Shown here: in pieces, positions 45,347 through 55,555 of the stretch
Numbering within the stretch: the stretch's first letter is position 1
Layout: each line of letters starts with the position of its first letter
Origin: Paraspadella gotoi
Taxonomy: Eukaryota; Chaetognatha
Direction of reading: 5' to 3'
Assembly (NCBI GenBank): GCA_051294375.1
Contig: CM119266.1
Location: forward strand, 20,562,780 to 20,626,779
DNA length: 64,000 nucleotides
Notes under the pieces: generated by a model
What the model was told of the DNA's origin: nothing
What the model saw: only the letters and a program-made list of their open reading frames with translations
Database searches by the model: none
Made by a program: the position numbers and the translations under genes

Positions 45347-45718
45347 TATTATAGCGCGCCTTGATTTAAACAGGAATAAATTGATTTAAAAATCGATTAG
45401 AAGATGAAAAGATTAAGAAAATTCTCAATTCACCATGCGGTTGAATTCAAAGAAACTTTTTTTTGGAAAAGTTATTTTTATTCCGTTTATTTTAAATTAA
45501 ACATTTATAAAACTAAAGTATCATTATTATTTTAGACCTAAATAATATACAAACAGAACAGAACTTCACAGCAACTACAAGTACTACAGTCCCTGAGTTA
45601 ATTCCGATGAAAATTTAATCGATTGCCGCCTCGCGCCTTCGATCGCGTCGACATTGAATGGCAATTGCCAAGTCACTTTCCCGATACGTCACTTCCTTGC
45701 CACGTCATTTGATTGAAA

Positions 45719-45808
45719 GTTTGAAACGCCCTACTTTCTCCCCCCCTTCTCTCCCCTTTGCTCTTTGAAACGCCCTACTTCCCCCCCCATTCTCTCCCCT
45801 TTGCTTTT
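45719..45808. repeat. Direct duplication of about 44 bp
   Basis: GTTTGAAACGCCCTACTTYC plus a C-run and TCTCTCCCCTTTGCT occurs twice in tandem. Confidence 0.9.
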
Positions 45809-46163
45809 TCCCGGCCGAGTTTCAATGAGACCAAAACGTTGACTGCTGCATCACAAAAAGAAATCGAACTCACCCACGCCGCCTCCATCTCTCTCTTTCC
45901 TTACCTCCTCCAGATTCTCAATGCTCTTCCCTCACTTGACTCTAAATCATTACTCACCCGCTCACTCTCACTCTCTTCGATCGCCCGCCCGGCCTTCTCT
46001 TCTTTTAATCCCTCATCAACCTACATCGTCCCGGGCCGTTCTTCGTTCACACCGTATCGACTCAGCTCATCCTTTGCCACTTTCCTCCTTCACTCCCCAG
46101 TCACTCTTCATCATTCCCGGTCACCTTCTATCGATCCCCAGTCACTCTTCAATCACCCCCAGG

Positions 46164-46622
46164 CAGTGGCGTCTTAAGAAATGGCGGCCCCTTCACTAAA
46201 TTTTATTACTAGACCCAAGGGCCCCCCCCCCAAAGCTGCTCCCATCCCCTTATCATCTGTTAGACACAAACTCTCGTTGGACTTTGTCGCATCTATTTAT
46301 TTATTTATCTATTTAAAACAATTTAGCTAGAATAAGATTCGAGTCCTTTTAAAAATTGCACATTACGTTTGTACTTTAAGATTTCCTACTGGTACGAAAA
46401 TATTTGACTAAATTAAAATCTATCATTTCTCTTGCATTATTTAGATATATATTCTTTTGGGGCCCCTCGGCTTCGGAAGAGGCAGTCTACTCTACTCTAC
46501 TCTACACTCCGCTACCCCTACTCTACTACCCCCTGTCACCCTCTACCACTCCCTGTCACCCTCTATCATCCCCTGTCACCCTACGCCGCCTCCTCGTTAC
46601 CCTACTTGAGTCGACGTCACTG
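46164..46622. mobile_element. Possible hAT-like non-autonomous element
   Basis: The left end CAGTGGCGTC at 46164 is matched by the inverted GACGTCACTG ending at 46622 (one mismatch in ten). CAGTGGCGT followed by GGCCCC-rich subterminal DNA is a familiar look for hAT-type elements. GGCCCC words occur just inside the left end and again at about 46460. No 8-bp target duplication is visible, so this is tentative. Confidence 0.3.
46531..46594. repeat. About 21-bp minisatellite, 3 copies
   Basis: CCCCTGTCACCCTCTAYCAY in tandem, within the possible hAT-like element. Confidence 0.9.
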
Positions 46623-46696
46623 CGAAGCCGAAAAGCGAGAAAAAAGAAACTTGACGTTCGACACAAAAAGCGGACGACGATTGGGGATACCATCAA

Positions 46697-46699
46697 GTT

Positions 46700-46738
<39 letters not shown>

Positions 46739-46830
46739 ATCTTTCTTTCTCTCTTTCTTTCTTTCTTTCTTCCCTTCTTTCTTTCTTTCTTTCTTTCTAT
46801 CTTTTCTTTCTATCTATCTTTTCTTTCCGT
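46697..46830. repeat. (CTTT)n microsatellite
   Basis: About 130 bp of TTTC with CTAT and CTCT interruptions. Further T/C-rich DNA runs to 47160. Confidence 0.97.
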
Positions 46831-47395
46831 CTCTTTCTGTCGTTGACTCGATTAAGGATACGATCAAGACTCGAAAAGTTTTTTTCTTTCTTTCTTTCTC
46901 TCTTTCTATCTTTCCCTTGCGTCTCTTTCTGTCGTTGTGTTTTCTTTTGAGTTGTTCGGCAATTTTTCCCTTTCTTTCTATCTCGCTTTTTTTCTTTTTC
47001 TTTCTTCTCTTTTTCTTTTTTTTCGATTATTTTTTTTCTCTTTCTATTCGTTTCTTTCCGTCTCTTTCGAGTTGTTTATCCTTATTTTGTTTCTTTTTTT
47101 TTCTTTCCTTTTTATTTATTTCTTTTTTTTATCTTTTATTCTTTTTTTTATTTTTTCTGTAAGCATTCACAGAATTTTTTCTTGACTTAAGAAACTCTTT
47201 CTCCGTTGAAAATGTTTTCCAGCTAAAATTAAATTCATGAACATTCATCCTCACAGCCAACTTTCTCCCCTTTCCTTTTTCCCTCTACGCTGACTCTCTC
47301 TCTCTCTCTCGTTTGTGTCTCAAAAGCATTTTAGAATATATATTTTTCGTTTGTATGTTACCGTTACTTACGAATTTATAAACTTTTAAGAGTAT

Positions 47396-47399
<4 letters not shown>

Positions 47400-47442
<43 letters not shown>
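47400..47442. repeat. (CT)n microsatellites
   Basis: Pure CT. Smaller CT blocks are at 47296-47311 and 47478-47498. Confidence 0.97.
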
Positions 47443-47445
<3 letters not shown>

Positions 47446-47579
47446 CCTCTCACCACTAGTCATGATTCTCCTGATACTCTCTCTCTCTCTCACTCTCTCC
47501 CGCCACACAATGCAAATTTTTCACCTGACGTTTCTTTCGCCTCATAAGTTATGCAAGTCTTTAAAAGAAAACCTGCGTA

Positions 47580-47810
47580 ATGGCGGCCGACAGAAAAAAA
47601 AATTTATTTGAATTCGTAAATAAAAGACTCACAAAAAAGCATCCTGTACGATTAACCGAGTTTTGCGCGTAATTAAACATTCTTTGTCGGTAGCAAATTA
47701 CAGGTTTATTTCGCGTGTTTTAGAAATGGAGGTTTTAACCAAAGTATTTTCTACATCAGGGCATCACATAAGGGCATCAAATTATAATGCTTTAAAATTT
47801 AATACTTGAG
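47580..47810 (+). CDS. Candidate 76-residue ORF, unknown product
   Basis: ATG GCG GCC at 47580 opens an uninterrupted frame to TGA at 47808-47810. It begins MAADRKKNLFEFVNKRLTKK and stays of mixed, non-repetitive composition (Val, Leu, Ser, Arg, Asn) to the end, unlike nearly all other frames here. A GTAAAT that could be a donor lies after codon 12. No family recognised. Confidence 0.22.
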
Positions 47811-48263
47811 CACCTGATTTAAAAGTTGTATTCGTCCTGTTAAGTTTTAAAAGTGAAAAAAAAAACATAAGAAAGGATTTAAACCGAGAAACGTGAAAAA
47901 ATGAAAACTTTTGAAAATATTATGAGTAAAGATTAAAGAGAAAGAAAAACAAAAATAGTAAGTAAAAAATAAACATAGAAAATAAAAAAAGAGAGAAAGA
48001 ATAAAAAAATGGAAATACAGAAGAATAAAAAAAAAGGAAAGTAAAAATAGAGAAAAAGGAAAAAAGAAAGAAAGGAAGAAATTGAAAAAATAAACCAAAA
48101 GAAGTAAGTTTGGGAAGGAATGGCGATTTTCCCGAATGCCCAGAGAGCAATTTTCTTGAAGAAAAAATGGTTAGAAAAAGTCTGTAAACGTCATTGACCG
48201 GATAACCGGGTTCCGAGATCTGAGAATATGCTATATATATAGTGAGAGAAGAGAGAGAGAGAA
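47811..48263. other. A-rich DNA to the gap
   Basis: AAAG/GAAA-rich 47850-48100. GA words begin at 48241 and run into the gap. Confidence 0.5.
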
Positions 48264-48826
48264 NNNNNNNNNNNNNNNNNNNNNNNNNNNNNNNNNNNNN
48301 NNNNNNNNNNNNNNNNNNNNNNNNNNNNNNNNNNNNNNNNNNNNNNNNNNNNNNNNNNNNNNNNNNNNNNNNNNNNNNNNNNNNNNNNNNNNNNNNNNNN
48401 NNNNNNNNNNNNNNNNNNNNNNNNNNNNNNNNNNNNNNNNNNNNNNNNNNNNNNNNNNNNNNNNNNNNNNNNNNNNNNNNNNNNNNNNNNNNNNNNNNNN
48501 NNNNNNNNNNNNNNNNNNNNNNNNNNNNNNNNNNNNNNNNNNNNNNNNNNNNNNNNNNNNNNNNNNNNNNNNNNNNNNNNNNNNNNNNNNNNNNNNNNNN
48601 NNNNNNNNNNNNNNNNNNNNNNNNNNNNNNNNNNNNNNNNNNNNNNNNNNNNNNNNNNNNNNNNNNNNNNNNNNNNNNNNNNNNNNNNNNNNNNNNNNNN
48701 NNNNNNNNNNNNNNNNNNNNNNNNNNNNNNNNNNNNNNNNNNNNNNNNNNNNNNNNNNNNNNNNNNNNNNNNNNNNNNNNNNNNNNNNNNNNNNNNNNNN
48801 NNNNNNNNNNNNNNNNNNNNNNNNNN
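48264..48826. other. Assembly gap (563 N)
   Basis: Begins inside a GA array. Confidence 1.
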
Positions 48827-49107
48827 TTTAAAGGGGGAAAAAAGATTTTTTTTTTTTTAATAGTCAGAGAAAACGATTTGAACTCGACAATGTGGAGATT
48901 AGAGGGAGCACTTATTGGTCGTCAATGGAGAGATTGATGATCTTAAATGGAGAGAGGCCCAATGTCGATGAAATTCGTATATTCGTATATTAATTAATTT
49001 ATCAATATCTTTCCATTTCTATTGATTACTTAGTAGGGTAATTTTATGTTTTTTTAAGGGATTTATAAAATCCTAAGATCTGCGACACTTCAATATATAT
49101 TAATTAG
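48827..49107. other. AT-rich spacer
   Basis: Nothing recognised before the tandem duplication. Confidence 0.5.
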
Positions 49108-49252
49108 GCTGGCGGTCGTGATCAAGCGCCTTTTAGTCACCAACGCCCCCCCCCTTGATGAAATAAAACTGGATTCTCCTCCGAATGAAATATTAAACGA
49201 GGAACATTAAACTGTTTATATTCATGGTCTCCAAATCGACGGAGAAACGAGG

Positions 49253-49450
49253 NNNNNNNNNNNNNNNNNNNNNNNNNNNNNNNNNNNNNNNNNNNNNNNN
49301 NNNNNNNNNNNNNNNNNNNNNNNNNNNNNNNNNNNNNNNNNNNNNNNNNNNNNNNNNNNNNNNNNNNNNNNNNNNNNNNNNNNNNNNNNNNNNNNNNNNN
49401 NNNNNNNNNNNNNNNNNNNNNNNNNNNNNNNNNNNNNNNNNNNNNNNNNN
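49253..49450. other. Assembly gap (198 N), predicted (CCGA)n
   Basis: Its flanks (GACGGAGA..., AAATCGGCGC) match the flanks of the CCGA array in unit 2 (51698-51988), so the missing sequence is very likely that array. Confidence 0.95.
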
Positions 49451-49509
49451 AAATCGGCGCAACAATCTCAAATCCTCGCCGCGACTCTCGAGGGAGGAAG
49501 AGGCGAAGG

Positions 49510-49597
49510 GGAAGGAGTTGGAGCCGAATGGGAGAGAGGCCTAATTGTGAGGAGGAGTGGCAATTGGGTGGAGAGAGGGAGAGAGAGAGAGGGAGAA

Positions 49598-49637
<40 letters not shown>

Positions 49638-49726
49638 TCAGAGACAGACAAAGAGTTGGAGCCAAATGAGAGAGAGGCCTAATTGTGAGGAGGAGTGGCA
49701 ACTGGGTGAGAGAGGGGAGAAAGAGG

Positions 49727-49760
<34 letters not shown>
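49510..49760 (+). repeat. GA-rich minisatellite, about 2 units
   Basis: Units contain GAGTTGGAGCC, GAGAGAGGCCTAATTGTGAG and GAGTGGCAA(T/C)TGGGTG followed by a GA block. Plus frame reads ERPNCEEEWQLG per unit. Confidence 0.9.
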
Positions 49761-49761
<1 letters not shown>

Positions 49762-49919
49762 ATACAATAGAGGGAGAGATCTAAGAGCGAGTTAGAAAGA
49801 AGAAAGAAAAAAAGGAAAGAAAGATGAGACTGAAAGTAAAGCGGAGACGAGTTGAATGACGATTCAGCCGAGGTGTCTAATTTATGGAAACGTGTAATCA
49901 AGAGAGGAGAAGATGAATG

Positions 49920-50053
49920 AACGGATGAGAACGAGAATGAGAGAGATGAGGATGAAAGAAAGAGCGAAAGAATAAAGAATGAGAATGAGATAGAATGAGG
50001 ATGAAAGAAAGAGCGAAAGAATAAAGAATGAGAATGAGAATAGAATGAGGATG
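49920..50053 (+). repeat. 49-bp minisatellite, first block
   Basis: Unit of GAATGAGAATGAGATAGAAT, then GAGGATGAAAGAAAGAGCGA, then AAGAATAAA. Interrupted at 50053 by the insertion and resumed at 50773. Confidence 0.93.
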
Positions 50054-50772
50054 TGATGCCAGGGCTTTGGTCTGTTTCAGATAAACATTCAAGATATACC
50101 TTTAAAATATAAGATAAGCAACAATGAAGGATCACCATTTGGTGATGGCTCGCCTATACCTGGATATTGGGATTAAAGAGCCGAATCCATGAAGGGTATA
50201 GGTTCCCAACTGATGACCTTTCCATTGTATAAAACATAAAAGATAAAAAATATTCAAAAAAGAAATAATTTAAAAATAGGATAAAGAAAAAATAAAATTT
50301 CATTAAAGTATTTTTAACATTAATTCATGACATAAAGGTGCCCTATAGACCTTTCCAGTATGTATCCCTATCAGAACATACAATTCTGCATGGTAGTCTT
50401 ATCCTATTGATAAAAAAATCATATATAACGTTGGTCCTCAAAAAATTATCCATTCCCACCCCTTTCTGTTCAGCCTCTTAGAATATTAGATTTTTTCATT
50501 AATGACTTTCTAACAGAAATGATGTGTGATATCTATTAGAAAAACTAGGACACAGATAGTAATCTAACCTGTGTTGTATAGGATGCTCCCTCTTTCCAGA
50601 AGACAACACTGACTTCCCCTTCCCAAATTGTATTATTAGATAAATAAAACATTTTTAAAAAAGAAAGCAATATATGTTGAATAAATAATATAGATTATAA
50701 TATATAATAAAAATATTAAAATATTAAAATAGAAAAATGAAAAATAGTGAAACAATAATTTGCAAAATCTTC
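50054..50772 (+). mobile_element. 719-bp insertion, dispersed element R2 (long copy)
   Basis: Bounded by TAGAATGAGGATG at 50041-50053 and again at 50773-50785. The paralogous unit 2 (around 53900-54000) runs through this point without interruption. The 3' 178 bp recur at 24944-25121. The 5' part holds strong hairpins (50131-50202). There is no open frame of note and no terminal inverted repeat, so it is non-autonomous. The 13-bp flanking repeat fits a target duplication, but the host array itself repeats the same word. Confidence 0.75.
50131..50202 (+). other. Structured hairpin block within R2
   Basis: ATCACCA/TGGTGAT (50131-50146) is a perfect 7-bp hairpin with a 2-nt loop. CCTATACC (50153-50160) pairs perfectly with GGTATAGG (50195-50202), enclosing GGATT/AATCC (50170-50174/50184-50188). 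GGCTC (50147) could alternatively pair with GAGCC (50178), crossing the outer stem. This suggests a folded RNA head, perhaps tRNA-like (GGTTCCCAACTG resembles a weak B box). Confidence 0.55.
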
Positions 50773-51000
50773 TAGAATGAGGATGAAAGACAAGAGCGAA
50801 AGAATAATGAATGAGAATAGAAAGAAATATAATGAAAGAAAGAGTGAAAAGAATAAAGAACTGAGAATGAGATAGAATGATAATGAAAGAAAGAGCAAAA
50901 AGAATAAAGAATGAGAATGAGAAAGAATGATAATGAAAGAAAGAGCAAAAGAATAAAGAATGAAGAATGAGATAGAATGAGGATGACGTCGAGCGAAATA
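50773..51000 (+). repeat. 49-bp minisatellite, second block
   Basis: Continuation of 49920-50053 after the insertion. Confidence 0.9.
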
Positions 51001-51215
51001 ATAAAGATGAGATTTAAGAAGAACAACAAACAAAGTCGAAAAAAAAAATAGGAAAACAAAAAAAATTTAAAAATATCAGTGAAACTGTGAATGAAGAAGA
51101 AATGAAGGATCGAGGAGATGAGAATGAACTGAGTGGATCACGACATACGTATATATCAAGAGAGGAAGACGAATGACCATCAATTTTATAAAACAAAGAT
51201 GTGAACGAATATTAT

Positions 51216-51446
51216 ATTGGTAAAACCAATAATATAAAAAAAATATCCATTCATTTAATTAAATAAGCTATCTTGCCCCTGACTTTGGACAGGTTTTGGT
51301 GTTTAAGGCCTCCATCACTCTTACAATATACCGACATAGCAGGTCCCTGCAAGATTTCAATTAAAACTCTCTCACAGCCGTTTTATTCACTCTCAGAGTA
51401 ACTGGCTTCCCTATCTATGAAGTTGTAAGTTTCAAAGAATGTTTCA
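51216..51446 (+). repeat. Dispersed repeat R1, long copy in unit 1
   Basis: The core at 51216-51293 begins ATTGGTAAAACCAAT, a 6-bp-armed palindrome. The tail, with CTCTCTCACAG and GGCTTCCCTATCTATGAAG, matches 13225-13330 and 54506-54660. Confidence 0.8.
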
Positions 51447-51767
51447 ATTGTATAAAAGGACCAATCCTTGAGAGAGGTCGAGAACGAATGAAATGAGGAT
51501 GAAGACGAATAAGAGAGGATGAGGACGAGCGAAAAGAGATCGAGAGAAAGAGAGAGAGAGAGGCGGTCGTGATGCAAGCGCCTTTTAGTCACCACGCCCC
51601 CCCCCCCCTTGATGAATAAAACTTGAATTCTCCTCCGATGAAATATAAACGAGGAACATTAAACTGTTATATTCAGGTCCCAATCGACGGAGACAACAGG
51701 AGGGGGGGAGAGATTCTACTAAATTTCTATTCCCGTCGCGTCCCCTGGATCAGAAGCCGAGTCGGAC

Positions 51768-51975
51768 CGACCGACCGACCGAGACCGAACGGCGACCGAC
51801 CGACCGACCGACCGACCGACCGACGACCGACCGACCGACCGACCGATCCGACCCGAGACCGACCGACCGACCGACCGACGCGACCGACCGACCGACCGCC
51901 GACCGACGCGACCGACCGACCCGACCGAGCCGACCGACCGACCGAACCGACCGACCGACCGACCGACCGACCGAA
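51768..51975. repeat. (CCGA)n tetranucleotide array
   Basis: About 208 bp of ACCG/CCGA units with occasional lost or extra bases. Every unit contains a CpG. All frames are open because the 4-bp unit gives a repeating tetrapeptide. Confidence 0.98.
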
Positions 51976-52054
51976 CAGGACGACTGCTAAATCGGCGCAA
52001 CAATCTCAAATCCTCGCCGCGACTCTCGAGGGAGGAAGAGGGCGAAGGGGAAGG

Positions 52055-53579
52055 AGTTGGAGCCGAATGGGAGTGAGCCTAATTTGTGAGGAGGAGTGGG
52101 CACTGGGTGGAGAGAAGGGAGATGAGAGAGGAGAATGAGGGAGAGAGAGAGAAGAGAGAGAGAGAGAAATGTCAGAGACAGACAAAGAGTGAGCCAAATG
52201 AGAGAGAGGCCTTAATGTGAAGAGGAGTGCCAACTGGTGGAGAGAAGGAGAGAAGAGAGGAGAAAGGAGGAGAGAGAGAAGGAGTCAGAGACAGACAAGA
52301 GTTGGGAGCCATCATGAGGGAGCGACCTTTATGAATAGTGTTGAGTGATTCGCCACGGTGTTCAACTGTGGATGAAGAGAATGATGAACGAGAGAGAAGT
52401 CGGAGGAAAGAGAATAGAGAGAGAGTAATTTCAGAGTACAGACTCTAGATTGAGTTGGAGCCTGAACTGGAGAGCCGTATAGTGCCTAATGTGAGGATGG
52501 AGTGGCATCTGGGAAGTGGTATGAGAGGAGAGGGAGAAAGAGAAATGGAGAGACGGGAGGAAGCGAACGACGAATAGAGTGAGAGCAAGAGTCGGAGACG
52601 AAAAGAGTTGCCATGAAGAACTGATGTGAGGAGGAGTGGCAACTGGGTGGAGAGAGGAGAGGAGACAGAGAGGTGAAAGAGGGAGAGAGAGACGGAGAAG
52701 AGAGAGAGAGAGAGAGAAGACAAAGTCAGAGACAGACAAAGAGTTGAGCGAATGGGAGGAAGAGGCCTAATTGTGAGTGGAGGAGTGGCAACTGTGTGTG
52801 GAGAGGAGGGAGAGAGAGAGAGAGATGAAGGAGAGAAGAGAGAGAGAGAAGAGAGAGATCAGAGACAGCACAAGAGAGTTGTGAGGCCGAATGGGAACGT
52901 AGGTCCTAATGTGGAGTAGATGGCAAGCTGGTAGGTAGAGAGGAGAGAAGAGAAGAAGAGGAGAGAGAGAGGAGAGAGAGAGAGTAAAGTCCAGAGACAG
53001 ACCAAAAGAGTTTGGAGCCAAATGGGAGAGATGGCTAATTGTTGAGGAGGAGTGGCTAACTGGGTGTGGAGAAAGGAAAGATGAGAAGAGTAGGGAGAGA
53101 GAGAGGAGAAGAGAGAGAGATCAGAGACGAGACAAATGATAGTTGGAGCCAATAGTGAAGATGAGAGAGGCACGTAATTGTGAGGAAGGAGTTGGCACTG
53201 GTGGAGAGAAGTGGAGAGAGAGAGGAGGAGATGAGGAAGAGAGGAGAGAGAGAGAGAGAGAGCAGAGACAGACAGAAGAGTTGGAGTCCAATATGAGAGA
53301 GAGGCCTAATTGTGAGGAGGAGTGGCAACTGGGTGGAGAGAAGGAGAGAGAGAGAGGGAAAAGAGGAAGAGAGAGAACAGAGACAGACAGAATTGGACCG
53401 AATGGGAGAGAGGTCTAATGTGAGGAGGAGTGGCCACTGAGTGGAGAAGGGAGAGGGAGAGACGAGAGGGAGAGAGAGAGAGAGAGAGAGTCAGAGACAG
53501 ACAAAGAGTTGGAGCCAAATGGGAGAGAGGTTAATTGTGAAGAGGAGTGGCAACTGGGTGGAGAGGGAGAAGAGAAGAG

Positions 53580-53625
<46 letters not shown>

Positions 53626-53635
53626 ACAGAGAGAA
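52055..53635 (+). repeat. GA-rich minisatellite, about 12 units
   Basis: GAGTTGGAGCC-type words recur near 52060, 52190, 52300, 52455, 52600, 52741, 52870, 53008, 53130, 53278, 53390 and 53505, spacing about 110-150 bp. Each is followed by a CTAAT-GTGAGGAGGAGTGGCAACTGG box and a GA block. Indels scramble the frame between units, so no protein is supported. Confidence 0.93.
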
Positions 53636-53779
53636 AGATACAATAGAGGAGAGATCTAAGAGCGAGTTAGAAAGAAGAAAGAAAAAAAGGAAAGAAAGAT
53701 AGAGACTGAAAGTAAGAGAGAGACGAGTTGAGATGACGATTCAGCCGAGGTGTCCTAATTTATGGAAACGTGTAATCAA

Positions 53780-54230
53780 GAGGAGAAGATAATGACGGAT
53801 GAGAACGAGAATGAGAGAGATGAGATGAAAAAAGAGCGAAGAATAAGAATGAGATGAGATAGAATGAGGAGAAAAGAAGAGCGAAAGAACTAAAGAAATG
53901 AGAATGAGAATAGAATTAGGATGACAGAAAGAGCGAAAGAATAAAGAATGAGAATGAGATAGAATGAGGATGAAAGAAAGAGCGAAAGAATAAAGAATGA
54001 GAATGAGATAGAATGAGGATGAAAGAAAGAGCGAAAGAATAATGAATGAGAATGAAAGATGATAAGAAGAAAGAGTGAAAGAATAAGAATGAGAATGAGA
54101 TAGAATGATAAGAAAGAAGAGCAAAAGATAAAGAATGAGAATGAGAAGAATGATAATGAAGAAAGAGCAAAGAATAAAGAATGAAGAATGAGATAGAATG
54201 AGGATGACGTCGAGCGAAATAATAAGATGA
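53780..54230 (+). repeat. 49-bp minisatellite in unit 2
   Basis: GAGCGAAAG at 53931, 53980 and 54029 shows the exact 49-bp period. Flanking units are degraded by indels. Confidence 0.93.
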
Positions 54231-54424
54231 GATTTAAGAAGAACAACAAACAAAGTCGAAAAAAAAAATAGGAAAACCAAAAAAAATTTAAAAATATCAG
54301 TGAAACTGTGAATGAAGAGAAATGAAGGATCGAGAGCATGAGAATGAACTGAGTGGATCACGACATACGTATATATCAAGAGAGGAAACATGCATCAATT
54401 TTATAAAAAAGATGATGACGAATA

Positions 54425-54660
54425 TTATATTGGTAAACCAATATATAAAAAAAATATCCATTCATTAATTAATAAGCTATCTTGCCCCTGACTTTGACAG
54501 GTTTGGTGGTTTAAGGCCTCCATCACTCTTACAATAACCGACATAGCAGGTCCCTGCAAGATTTCAAATTAAAACTCTCTCACAGTCCGTTTATTCACTC
54601 TCAAGTAACTGGCTTCCTATCTATGAAGTGTGTAAGTTCAAAGAATGTTTCAATTGTATA
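54425..54660 (+). repeat. Dispersed repeat R1, copy in unit 2
   Basis: Same core and tail as 51216-51446, carried by the tandem duplication. Confidence 0.8.
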
Positions 54661-54751
54661 AAAAGGACCAATCCTTGAGATGAGGTCGAGAACGAATGAA
54701 ATGAGGATGAAGAGCGAATAAGAGAGGATGACGGACGAGCGAAAAGAGATC

Positions 54752-54756
<5 letters not shown>

Positions 54757-54808
<52 letters not shown>

Positions 54809-54847
54809 GGGAAGGAGAGAGANNNNNNNNNNNNNNNNNNNNNNNNN

Positions 54848-54880
<33 letters not shown>

Positions 54881-54883
54881 GAC
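54757..54883. repeat. (GA)n microsatellite with 25-N gap
   Basis: GA on both sides of the placeholder gap. Confidence 0.95.
54823..54847. other. Assembly gap of 25 N
   Basis: Fixed-length placeholder within a GA array. Confidence 1.
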
Positions 54884-55334
54884 GGGAAAAGAACGTGAGA
54901 GTCACGTGACGAGGAAAACAAAAAGTAATTAGGCCTTTCACACAATTATTTTAATAGGCGCGAGCGTAGAGCCTCATTTGCATACGAGGATACGAGACTC
55001 GGGAGAAACAAAAACACCGGCAGACGATGGAGGAGGCGGAGGCGGAGAAGGAGGAGGAGGAAGAGGAGGAGGAGGAGAATATCTGGGAGGGGCAACCTTA
55101 TCGGAAGTCTTCATTCTCTGTGCATAACAAGAAGCGGAAGTCTGAAGAAAACTTCACCCGAATTTGACAAATGAAAGGAAATACTTTTGATTTGCTCCAG
55201 TGGATGAATAAGTATGAAAAGGAGCTAAATTTTTTCGCATTGGTCGCCAAAGGTGCAAACGTATTTGCTCCTTAGTATTTTCTCTCATAACTAGAATGAT
55301 AATTTTCTAGCAATAAGGAATACAAAAAAGTTTT
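54884..55334. other. Unique DNA with (GGA)n
   Basis: GGA/GGC triplets at 55028-55079. Nothing else recognised. Confidence 0.5.
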
Positions 55335-55555
55335 GGCCCTCTTGTCTGAAAGTGACCTATCTAAAATTAAACTTAAAATCAGAATTAAGTTTGTTTTTAA
55401 GTTTAGGATGAGGGTTAGAAATACGGAGAGATAAGCGGATATGAATACAATGATAAGGGTTAGGAATTTTTTTAAAAAGATTATAGCAAGATATTAGGAT
55501 TAAAATTAAGTTTAAGGAATAGGAATCTAAATAGGGTGCCCTCGGAAAATAGTGT
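55335..55555. mobile_element. Inverted-repeat transposon copy (family T1), diverged
   Basis: Left end GGCCCTCTTGTCTGAAAGTG at 55335-55354 and an inverted right end, AGGGTGCCCTCGGAAAATAG, ending near 55553. The interior carries TTAGGATGAGGGTTAG, AAGGGTTAGGAATT and GATATTAGGATTAAAATTAA, the same telomere-like flavour in reverse orientation to 34378 and 39829. Confidence 0.6.

Larger units (their letters stand above)
49108..51555. repeat. Tandem duplication, unit 1
   Basis: Begins GGCGGTCGTGATCAAGCGCC and ends in a GA block before the same start word recurs at about 51560. In order it holds single-copy sequence, a gap, about two units of the GA-rich minisatellite, the 49-bp minisatellite, a 719-bp insertion, more 49-bp repeat and a copy of R1. 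It is shorter than unit 2 in the minisatellite and longer by the insertion. Confidence 0.9.
51556..54790. repeat. Tandem duplication, unit 2
   Basis: Matches unit 1 from 49108, with many small indels, about 12 minisatellite units instead of two and no 719-bp insertion. No gap lies at the junction, so it may be real, but the indel-rich divergence could also reflect noisy sequence. Confidence 0.9.

Noticed and set aside
52055-53635. Possible repetitive protein with ERPNCEEEWQLGG units
   Set aside because: The frame changes between units and GA blocks of variable length separate them; it behaves as a non-coding minisatellite.
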